From Daphnia pulex (taxonomy: Eukaryota; Arthropoda; Branchiopoda; Diplostraca; Daphniidae): a stretch of 64,000 bases of DNA. Each line of letters opens with the position of its first letter. The stretch's first letter is position 1. The notes under the pieces were generated by a model. The model ran no database searches and was not told the origin of the DNA. It worked only from the letters and a program-made list of their open reading frames with translations. Shown piece after piece: positions 49,838-64,000 of this stretch. The stretch is taken from NCBI RefSeq assembly GCF_021134715.1, contig NC_060026.1, forward strand, positions 14,747,001-14,811,000, in the 5' to 3' direction. A program made the position numbers and the translations under genes.

Positions 49838-52800
49838 AGCTTGCGAACTTGGATTATTGGATTTTAGGCAATTTTATTTCTATTGTCACGAGCACCTAGT
49901 TGGCCAGGTACACGTGAAAACTTCACCTGAAACTATTGAAAACATTTAGTAAAGAATGCAGTAAGAATAATTAGCTAAGGATTGTGTTAGTGTTACCTAT
50001 TACTTTAAAAAATTAGACTCATTACCCGATCTCCGTTTTTTAACGTTTTAATTTGTTTTGAAGGAACTTTTGAAAGACTGAAAGTTACGACTTGTAATGT
50101 CCATGTAATGACATGTATGTGTGTGCTACTGAGATTGTGCAACTAACATAAGATTCAAAACTCATTACTAGATGTCGCCACTATCGCACTTGTTGTTTAC
50201 GTCCCATGTCATGAAACGAGATGAAAAAATGGGCGAAACAAAACAAATTTTTGCTAATTATACTTATATTCCTGTGATTTCAAATACCAAATGGATCTTC
50301 GTATCTTGTGTAGGTTTATCTTGACCTAGTTTCCTTATTTTCATATTATACCAACTTATTTCTTCAAATACTAGATGCATAGCTTATGTACTGTCAGCCA
50401 TCGTCCCAACAAGTTGACTTCTTAGCACTCAGTCACTTTCCATCCATTAGATCCCCATGCTGTCAAAAGCCTAAAACCCATTTTTGAAGCACACATATAG
50501 TGGAATATAAATGTGTGGGTATAAGGTATTTTCCCATTACTGCTACCACACCAACCACACCACGTCAAATGCCTTACTAAATCATCACTCATATGATAAA
50601 GGTAAGCATCAATATCACCTATCACCACGCTACTGTACAATACTTCATAACCCTTTCTTTAGCATCAGGAAATTTACCCCACCTGAGGAGTAATGCAGTT
50701 GATTGCTGTAATTCGATTATTACAAGTTTTCATCATGAACATTTCAGTGTGCTTCTTAAAAAAGGTAAAGATTGATATGCTTTTTAAATTTTTTAGATTT
50801 TCATTAATGTAACACATTTTTTTTACAGAGCATGCAAGATCCCCACGGACATCCTTGAGTCAATGCTGGATTTTGTCCATGACAGAAGCTAGGGACTTCC
50901 ACCAACTTTCTGCTCCATCCTCATCTTCAAGACGTACGCTCATCCAGCTTCACTGCTTCAGCGCTTCTTGTGCTGCTACACAACTTTTCTTGCTTTACTG
51001 GCGAGTTGGATCACTTCAGTTGCTGTGACACACCTGCAGTCACTCACCAAGGAATTATGGCCAGGTACCGGACAATTGACTTATTTTCGTAGATTATCTA
51101 TTAGTAATCTAATAATAATAATAGCGTTAAACTCTCTGTCTGTGTAATAATTCCAAAATCAGGCCCTTCTTGCGTGTAAAAGAATTGTGAACTCTTTTTT
51201 CCAACGCTAGATGGCTTTTCGATCATTTTCAGATGTCAAAACAGTCAGTTTAAGTTACTTTGCAAATCTCTTTAAACATTTATCGGCAGCTGTTGTGTGG
51301 AAATTTTTTAGTGAAAACTGACGTTAACTTTTCCTCCAACAAAGCTCACTTGTTAGATTTTTAATAATGGGTTTTTTTTTCTACTTCCGGTTTTCGCATT
51401 TCAGTCAGTACTTCAGTAAATACTCATTTGACGCACAAAAGAACCACATATTCGTGATCCTCATCAAATTTGTGGTAAAGTTCATGTTTATGTTTGTACG
51501 TACGCGTACTTCCGGTTTCGAGAACTTTCCTGAACTAGTTCAGGAAAATTCTCGATTTTGGCCAAATTTTAGATTTCGTTTAGATCACATCTAATCGACC
51601 CCAAATTTCATGGAGATCACGAATATCTGGTTTATTTTGACGGGAGCTCAATGGTTAAGGCGCTATCGCTTACTTCCGGTATAGTTCCGGAAAATTTGCA
51701 TGAAACTAGCAAGTGAGCTCTATTCTGCGTACATTTCTTGATATTGCCAGCTAGATTTTAAGCAAATAGAAGTGCCCTGTTTAAGTTTAGAGCAGAAAAT
51801 CTGATCCTTTTACCAATGTGTAAATTGTCATGTCATTTCATAAGAATTGTTTTCTCTTTCAGATATTGCAGAGGAGATGTTGAGAAGACCGACACCAAAA
51901 ACGTCGCCAGTGTGTCAAAAATGTCAGCTGCGGATCATCATTTGTTGTTGGTAATATGTTTTGTGTTAGTTAACTCGTTGGCTGCCACGCCTTTGTTCCC
52001 CCATGTTAGCTCTGTAGCACGGGCCCGCGCTGTTCGGTCTCGTGGTTTATTTGCCGCGGGGTCGGACAGTTGCACCAGCCCCAGATTCGCCGAAAGGCCC
52101 TGTTAGGCAATGCACCATAGGGACTTCCCCCCTTGTCGATACGGTGATGGATTCTAGAGGTTGTGCATTCCATCTTCTCCTGTCACCGTGTCAGCCCGGA
52201 CTTGTCAGCAATGGCAAGTCCCACCTTGGTCATGGATCCTTCTGACGTGGCGCGTAGAGTAGTAGAAAAGCAACCTACGGGTTGTATGGCGTGGCAGCCA
52301 ACGGGTTAACTTAAGTGTATGTATGTATGTTTGTATGTATGTATATTGTATGAAAAGTGGAGGAATTGTGGGCGGAGGTGGGAAAATAAATGCAATTCCA
52401 ACTATTTATTTCTGTTTTTAATTACACATCTCAACTTTAAGAATCAATACTTTTAAACACACTACATATCGTAAACGAATATATACAGTTTATTTAGCAA
52501 GAGAAAGAGCTGGTTGATGTTCGGGAAATCTTTTTAGAAATGTCTTCAAATGAAAGAACAAAATTTATCCCAATCTGTGTTAATTGTATGACTGCGTGAA
52601 ACCTCCCATCAGTCAAACTGTAAACATGGCCATGATAAAACTGCATCCAAGACATTCAGTCAGGAGAAGATTGTGGCAATTACTATTAGGAAGAAGTCGA
52701 TACGGAAAATAGCAATTACTAGTCAGGAGCAACTAATCTCGGGGAGAAGTAAAGTCAAGCTAATAAAAAACATTATCTAATTGAGACCATTCCTTACGAA

Positions 52801-53559
52801 ATCGCTTGACATGGCTGAAACTGAGTCAATTTTCTGGGAACAGGAACAAAAGAAATGTACAATACTCGAAAATTCTGTCAAATGACGCTGTCCTCCAACG
52901 CCACAGAACAAGGGTCAAGGAATTTACAGTTAAGTTTGAATCTTGCGACCTCGTCCACCTTCAGAAATAAAATTAAAGAATCCAAATTAACTCCTTCCCC
53001 CCCAAAAAAAATCCCTCCTTTTAATTTTCCTGTCAAAAATGAATCCTAACACAAAAAAAAACCTTTTACGAAAATGTTGATGTCTCAACTTAGGAAAAGG
53101 AATCACAATATAATCTTAGTGTTCACTTAACAGGTAAATTACTACATGAAATAATTTGGTGATGAACACGAGTCCTGGTCAATCTGGCAGATTTCTTAAC
53201 ACCTCACCGTCACTTAACACCTCACCAACTTCTGATGACAGGAAATCTGAATAAAATAGAGAGATTAACACAATTAATGTTTAGTTTCATTAACTATTCT
53301 AACTTAAATAAACAAGAACAAACTATTTTGGGAAAATTTCAATATGGAAGTTACTTTGAGCAACGAATCAAAAGCTGGGCTGGACATGAAGAACAAATAT
53401 CGATACTGTTTGACAGCGAGAAGTGTTTAATGAAAATGAAATGACAACAAAAAATTTGAAACAATACTGAGTACCATAATGAGAAGCTAGATAATCAACT
53501 AGACAAGGAATTTCAAAATTTCAGAAAAATGGCGACCAGGCGACCGTCTCGACTCCGAC
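49838..53559. other. Gene-poor tract
   Basis: No gene supported. A frame at 51816-52106 contains MSAADHHLLLVICFVLVNSL, which looks like a signal sequence, preceded by a CTTTCAG acceptor, but the downstream part is Arg/Ala-rich and recalls nothing, so I leave it uncalled. A frame at 51367-51594 is Phe-rich and looks like chance. The rest is AT-rich, with a TATG microsatellite near 52316-52350. Confidence 0.35.
51519..51554. repeat. Near-perfect 36-bp palindrome
   Basis: The arms CGAGAA(C)TTTCCTGAAC and GTTCAGGAAA(A)TTCTCG meet at ACTAGT. There is a single mismatched pair. It could extrude as a cruciform or form an RNA hairpin. No gene context explains it. Confidence 0.85.
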
Positions 53560-53656
53560 CACGTGAGAAATGAAAAAATGAAGTAGCAGACGATGAATGG
53601 CAATGGCCGATAGGCAGTAAAGAATTTCTCCGCTAGATGCTATACAATCGCCTGTA
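53560..53656 (-). repeat. Inverted repeat copy B (partner at 45424-45520)
   Basis: Reverse complement of the segment at 45424-45520, matching over about 97 bases with a few substitutions and small indels. The two copies lie about 8 kb apart. Confidence 0.8.
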
Positions 53657-53838
53657 TCAGGCGGCAAATGCAATGCAATCAAATTCTTTACCTTCGTGTT
53701 GTAACAAAACTGAAAGTTATTTAAAAATTTCAAATACAAACAATTTGACAAATAATTTAAAGCCTACATTGCGAAATATCAACTCTGAGGACTCAACATC
53801 TGGTAAATTTATACCTGAAGGCTGAACCATCGGTATGG

Positions 53839-54083
53839 CGACCGTAGAACTCCAAAGACAGAAGAACTCCACCGACAATAGAACCCCACTATTTTAGATA
53901 ATTTTAAATGTTTCTCGGTATGCGACAGTAGAACTCCAACGACATAAGAAATCCTTTTTTTAAATATTATTAAAAATACCCGACAATAGAACTCCAGTGC
54001 CCACAGTAGAACTCCACTACGCGACGATAGAACTCCAATAATTTTTTTAGTTATTACTTATTTTCATGTTCGACAATAGAATT
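53839..54083 (+). repeat. Cluster of degenerate 17-bp motifs (CGACARTAGAACTCCA)
   Basis: Nine copies begin near 53839, 53856, 53873, 53923, 53940, 53981, 54003, 54022 and 54071. The first three and the next two are exact 17-bp tandem steps; the others are separated by AT-rich spacers. The core TAGAACTCCA is the best conserved part. No open frame runs through the cluster. Confidence 0.85.
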
Positions 54084-57000
54084 AGAATCAGAAGCCTTAA
54101 AGGCTATGTTACCAGATACCACACAAATAACTAAATCAACACGCAAATAATTAAATTCAGTAACATCTAAGAATCCACGCAGGAATTATATTATCTATGA
54201 AAAAAAAAAATGTCAGGATAGAAAAGTACGCCGTAGGGGAGCCCATTTAAAGTTGAATTCTGTCTGCATAACAATTCCGTCACCAGATCCGCCTCGTATC
54301 CAACGGAACGTTTTCAATCAGTGTTCGGGCAGAATAAAAATACGAAAGTATTGCGGATAACGATAAAAATGTTGATGGTTTTGTCGTCCAAAAATAACGC
54401 AACAAAATGCCTAGCCTTGTATTTTTATAGTGCTAAATACGTATGGCAGGTAAGCTTTGGGCAGTCGAGTACGGTATTAACGTTCGGCAACTTGCAAATT
54501 TATTTATCTAATCACCCATCACCGAAATGTTTCATTAATCCGTACGGTTAAGGCTAGGCAAAATGGAACAAGATATCGGCATAGAAGAAGTTGTAAATGT
54601 GACCATATACTGGGTAATGGATGTTTGACACCAATATAAGAAAGAAATAAACAGAATACCGCAAGGGAAAATCAGGAAACGAATTGAAAAGGTGAGATTA
54701 TGTCAAACAATTGAAAAAAGATTCGGAAAAAGAGTGGCCTATATTTAATCAACTGGCGGAATATTATCAGCGCCGGAGTCTGTCTGCTCTTATTATTCAA
54801 ATTTGAGTATTCCTTATTTAAAAAAAAAAAATTCAACGAAGAAAAGACTACGACAGATCTTTTCAGACTTGCAAATCTGTTAGACAAGAAGTTAAAAGAC
54901 AAATCACTCGCTCCCGCCCACCCAGTGAACCCGCCCATCGAAGGAACGATTCCCCACGTTTCCTCGACAATCTAGAAGATCGATGTTTTATGTCGCCAGA
55001 AAATAAAAAAAAAATTGCATTCCTTAACAACAACAAAAAACATTGTCTTGGCAGCACTCACTTATTGAGTTTCCTTTTTCCCAATAAATTTTCCATGATC
55101 TCTCCTCCCCCGCACTGCGCATTTCTTTATTGCAATTATTTTGGATTTAATTTTGATGCGACCAATTTAAATGAAGTAAAAATTTCGCTTGGTACACAAG
55201 CTATAGTGGATAAGTAAGGATTTGGCTGAAATGGCTATTTGTGATTTTACGGTTTTTCCCATTTTTCTATCCGCTTCAATTAAGTAGAGCCGTTATTCTT
55301 AGATTGATATGGACGACCGGTTAGTGATGAACATATTTCATATACTGGCGGTTGGCTGACATGAATCAAATTTTAAAATAACCGAATGTTGTTTGACATA
55401 TGACTGAACGTTGTCGGTCATCTGAGAAATTCCAGAGGTTAATAGTACACTGGGTACGCGATAAAAAAGAGGCTATAACAAATGTAATCACTATAGGACA
55501 AGCATTCGGAGAAGAATCAGAGACGGTATACAAGTCGCTTTGAGATACGAATACGCCCTGAATAAAAAGAAAACAAGGGGGGAGCCTTTATCAGATGGTT
55601 TGTTTATGGTGCAATTACCCGAAATATGGTGGACAACCTTTGTAATGAAAAAGCGCTGATGTACGCAGCTGTTAGACCCAGCAGAGAGAGGCTCAAAAAC
55701 TGGACATAATATCTATAGTCTCTGCTGCAAAAAGTGCAAAGGGTATATTATGATTTGCTTTCTCCGTCTATAACACACGTCTACTTTTTCTTTCTTGAAC
55801 TCCCACACAGTCCGCTAAATCAATAATACAAAAGATTTTCTTTTTTCCAGACGCTCGAAATAACTTGTTCATATCCCAACTTTACTTTCCGTGGCTGTAC
55901 GAATGAAAGATTTCTTCGAAACTGTTTTTTTATTCAAAACATCACTGCATTTCTGTTGTCGGCTTTGATTTCGTCAGATTCGACCTTTCCAGTTTTGGGT
56001 TGAATGTTGTCCTACCGCGGAGCAAACACAAATGGCGACATATTTTTATTATTCAGTGCACTACAACACGTAGTCTATTTCTAATTAAAAAAAGGAACAT
56101 GAATAATTCAGCGAATTGTGTCTGTGACACTGTACGCATGTAAGTAACGTGGGGCTCCCAACAGCTGTGGATAAGCCAACTGGAAAATAGTTGACGTTAA
56201 CCGTGTTATTTTGGGGCGTAGCACACGGCTGATGAAACGGTTATAGGTATACACACGCAAAGGCAGTTCACGTCGCCGATCGACTTTTAATAGCTTCGCA
56301 ACAACGATGCATTGATGCGATGACATAATGCCGGCTAAGTGGCCAGCGCTGATAAAAACCCAAATAGGGAGCCTGGGGTGAACGAAAAAGTTTATAAGCC
56401 TACGTGTACTTGTAAGAATGAAGTGCACACGGAAAGAAAGGGGGTAGAGTCTAAACACATAAAGAGAGTGAATATTTGAGTTTCCCAAGTCACAATATCC
56501 CCTCTCAGCGACACAACGATTTTATGGCCGAAAGAATATCGTGTAGTACCGTGATTCATGAGGAGGTGCTATCAAAACCTGACTCGGCGCACCCCCATTC
56601 AAAACGTACCGACATGGAGCTGTCAGGACCACAATATTCCCACCCACTATTATACACGCCCTTTCAACTAATGAAAAGTCAGAGCAAGAAAGTCCCAGCT
56701 CGTTGGAAAAACACAAAAACTGGCGCAAGCGGAGGGGGTAATGCGCACTTTTTATGAGATTTGGCGCTTCAAAATTGCCTAGTTTGAATATAGCCCTGTA
56801 TAAACTGACTAACTATGGAAGCTACGTGACTGTTGTTTGATCTCGGAGACAAAAGAGCAAGAGAGGTAAAAGGGCATCGTTAATCCAATCCACTTGTGGG
56901 GCAAATAATGGCACACGGAAAATTGCTACTGTGTTTGTCAACATTTGGATTTCATCGACTTCTTGCTGAGGAGTCGAGTGAAATCGGTGAAATGGAAAAA

Positions 57001-57525
57001 GACTTCCAAAAATAGCGCTAAACTAAGAGTGAGGAATTATTCAATTATAATTTTAATAAATTTGGCGCTTCAATTTTATAACAGAAAAAGCAAAATGTTC
57101 GGAAATCTTTCGTGAAAGGGATTGAATAAAAATTCATTCAACAACAAGCCTATATCGCTGACGCAATAAACATTTCACTGCATAAATCCACCAGGACTTT
57201 GAGTCAGAGCAAAAAGAAGCGAATAGCCTTCAAAGTAAATTCATCCCCTAAGTAACAGACTGCGCTGAACATTTTTGGAACCAAACAACCTAGTGTCCGG
57301 CCTTTGCGCATGACTGTGCCAGCTGTACAACTGTGTACATGTCAGGTATACACACATATTGGCCGACATGATAGCACAAAATTCGGTCGGGTTTCTATCT
57401 AGTTTCTCGCTTCGTTTCCCCGCACGCAGTTCAAAAACAGAAGCACCAGTTGTCTCAAACAAAAATTATTTTAGGGGCTGTGATCGTTCGAGGGAGATAA
57501 TTCGTCAACGATTTCAGTGCGCAAC
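54084..57525. other. Intergenic tract before the receptor kinases, possible retroelement debris
   Basis: No intact gene. Around 54840-55110 short plus-strand frames contain a Lys/Asn-rich piece followed by CLGSTHLLSF, which faintly resembles the zinc-knuckle region of BEL/Pao-type LTR retrotransposons, but key cysteines are missing and I put this at only about 0.25. A 126-codon minus-strand frame (56108-56488) has no recognisable features. The last few hundred bases should contain the promoter of the receptor kinase gene at 57526. Confidence 0.3.
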
Positions 57526-61908
<4,383 letters not shown>

Positions 61909-62522
61909 AAAAACAAGTTGCGGAGAGAAAGAAGAAGCGTCACCTTATTTGTGAATGGACAAAATAAGGACAGAACTGCTATAGTTTTAAATATTCCCAA
62001 CACTATCGCTGGTACCTCCAAGAAAATACTCTGCAACGTCTTCAACTAAAATAAGAAAACCGCTATGAATTTCACCGATAAGGGAATCCAACAGACAGAG
62101 ACGGACGAGGGGGCTGTGCATATACCGAGGGTTTCCTCACTTCCACATCGGAACAAACCGCTGAAGGGAACAATTAAAAGAGCTGTTGCCAAGCGAAAAA
62201 CAAAAAAAACAACAAAATGCACGCCTGTTTTTATTCGAAACACGGTAGGAGTCTGACCAAAATGGGAATCGGTTTTTTCCCAGAATCCCGCCGGCAATCT
62301 CTCTCTCTCTCTCTGTATTGTATGCATGTATCCGACCTCCTTTTCTCTGTCAGTGTCTGTCAAGAAGCAAAGCTCAAAGAAACGTACGTTTTTCACTCCC
62401 GGCAATTTTGTTTCGTCTTGCGAGTTTTAGCGTGATAAGCCTACTGTGCTGATGTGCTTGTGATTGTGAAAAAAACGGTTGGCATTCATTCCAAAAGTGA
62501 AGTACACTTATTCTCTATTTCA
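61909..62522. other. Spacer between tandem receptor kinase genes
   Basis: About 610 bp containing the first gene's 3' untranslated region and the promoter and leader of the second. A CT run lies near 62299-62311. No gene is visible. Confidence 0.5.
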
Positions 62523-64000
62523 ATGTCGAGCTTACTGGCTTTCGGTGATTTTCAGTTGAAGACGATTCCACTTGCTCTTTTCTACTTTCTATTCGCCATT
62601 CAAACAGAATGTCAACAGCTCGAAATCATTCCCGGTGACACTGAACGAGTGGTCCAAGCCGGTTCACACTTGACACTCACCTGCACCTATCAATATGTAA
62701 ATGAATACGACAAAAGGGAAAACAATATTTCTTGGATCTTGCCCAGCTACCTTACCAGGAATCCGGTAAATAAAAAACAAACAACCAAAATAGACTTTTT
62801 TCAATTTCGCTGCGCTTCAGTGAATTCTTCAAGGTTTTCTTTTTAAAATTCCCCCCATTTAGAAAAGTGGCGTTGAGAAACGCTTGCTCAAGACTTTTAA
62901 CAGGAATGACACGCACCTGAGTTCGACGATGACGTTAATGAATTCCATACCTGAAGATACGGGCTACTTTGGTTGCGTCGAAATCTTGTCGTGGAACACA
63001 ATTGGGAAAATCAGCCAATACGTTTACGTTCACAGTTAATTTAGTTTAGCCTGACGTAAAACCCATTGATTTGAATAAAAATTAAAATGTCATTAATAGG
63101 CGATACAACTCTCATAATCGATAAGATGGACGACAAGTACTTATTTCCCAAATTTGAGCACCGACAAGGTGAATCTCTTCTCATCCCTTGCAAGCCGACC
63201 CATCCTAATGTGACAGTTTCGCTGAGTCGTGAGAAACTCAGCACAAATGGTGAATGGGATTGGGATAATATCACGGTGACTTAGATTTCCCCACAAAAAC
63301 AGGTTTCTCATATTTATATCTGACGTTGTTTTATAAATTCAATCAACAGGATTTGTTATCGCAACCGGATTCTAACTGGGCGTTCGAACCGAAACTCGGC
63401 ATGACACTAACAAATCCGAAGATTAATGACTCTGGAGAATACGGATGCGTTGGTAAAATGGACAATGCCGTTATTTACGAATACTTCTCTATCTACGTCT
63501 TGGGTAGTAAATGACAACTTGTTGAAACGAGTTCAAAAGTAAATAATCAAACAAAACAAAAAAACAGGAATGGAACTGACTCGAATAGACGAGATTGACG
63601 ATACGCTACAAGCCTGGCTGGATGGTAGTAACGCCACTTTTATTTGCCGTACTTCTGCTACCTCAGAGTTTCCTTCGCAACCGGAATGGGCCTATCAAAT
63701 CGGCGACGACGGAGAAATGCACGTCTTAAACGAGTCTAACCCAACCGAAGGTTAGAGATTTTTAAAGAAAAGCGGAATCGATTCGCTATAATTCACCTTT
63801 TATTTTAGGTATACACATCCAGTCTACAAATTATTATAGCGGAATGGGTTACACCTTTTACGAAAGTCGACTGGATCTGTTCGATTTTGCTAGTCAAATA
63901 CCATTTGATCCGTGGAATACTTCAATAATTTTCAAATGTACAGCAAATATCGATACGCAACCTGTATCGAAAACCATTTCTTTAACAATTAAAGGTATTT
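62523..64000 (+). CDS. Second PVR/VEGFR-like receptor tyrosine kinase, truncated by window end
   Basis: Six exons are visible: 62523-62765, 62863-63034, 63100-63275, 63350-63503, 63568-63750 and 63809-63994, followed by a GT donor and the window edge. The product starts with MSSLLAFGDFQLKTIPLALF, a plausible signal sequence, then three Ig domains: TLTCTYQY with GYFGCVE, LLIPCKPTHPNVTVSLS with GEYGCVG, and TFICRTSA with IIFKCTAN. Each exon has the same phase as its partner in the gene at 57526, and exon 4 has the same length (154 bases). CKPTHPNVTVSL in exon 3 is identical in both. The two are tandem duplicates. The membrane and kinase parts must lie beyond 64000, so whether the kinase is intact is unknown. 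Here Ig1 has both cysteines and intron 3 has a normal GT donor, unlike the neighbour. Confidence 0.93.

Noticed and set aside
51646-51668. tRNA-like A-box (AGCTCAATGGTTAAGGCGCT)
   Set aside because: No B-box and no cloverleaf follows within 80 bases; at most a SINE remnant.
51816-52106. Signal-peptide-like frame
   Set aside because: A plausible hydrophobic start, but the downstream sequence is short and unlike any family and there is no partner exon.
54840-55200. BEL/Pao-like gag remnant
   Set aside because: Similarity is faint and the zinc-knuckle cysteines are incomplete; not enough to call.
56108-56488. 126-codon minus-strand frame
   Set aside because: No family resemblance, signal or context; likely chance.

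Overview
The window is animal genomic DNA, most likely from an arthropod and probably a branchiopod crustacean of the Daphnia type. I infer this from dense genes with many 60-100 bp GT-AG introns, arthropod-style gene content, a secreted C1q-domain gene with phase-1 exons, and tandem PVR/VEGFR-like receptor kinases. All gene models below were assembled by hand from open frames, splice dinucleotides, reading-phase continuity and recognisable family motifs. No transcript or database search was available.

Left third (1-20 kb). After about 5.6 kb of non-coding DNA come a caveolin gene (+, 5657-7350), a myotubularin-related phosphoinositide phosphatase of the MTMR6/7/8 group (+, 9638-13022), SPARC/osteonectin (-, 13922-15146), a decayed aldehyde dehydrogenase pseudogene (-, about 16520-18118) and BLOC1S2 (-, 18892-19555). 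This block mixes membrane and endolysosomal trafficking genes with one matrix glycoprotein. No operon logic applies.

Middle (20-38 kb). The mitochondrial calcium uniporter MCU (+) spans 20184-35710 in eight coding exons. Its second intron is about 12.2 kb and holds a nested, opposite-strand gene (21774-24303) for a 719-residue serine-rich protein I do not recognise, plus a small ORF (24870-25241). A single-exon BTG/Tob-family antiproliferative gene follows (+, 37453-38016).

Right middle (39-57 kb). A nine-exon secreted coiled-coil/C1q protein (-, 39326-42779) carries a near-perfect 974 bp foldback element flanked by TTAA in one intron. Beyond it is a repeat-rich, gene-poor tract. It holds a partial MCU copy with retained intron and a broken DIME motif (about 47362-47670), a putative 65-residue three-exon gene (-, 49436-49837) with a decayed inverted copy beside the MCU fragment, a cluster of degenerate 17-bp motifs (53839-54083), and other short repeats.

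Right end (57-64 kb). Two tandem class III/V-type receptor tyrosine kinase genes (+). The first (57526-61908) looks complete, with three Ig domains, one membrane helix and a split kinase. The second starts at 62523 and runs off the window. Matching exon phases show they are duplicates.
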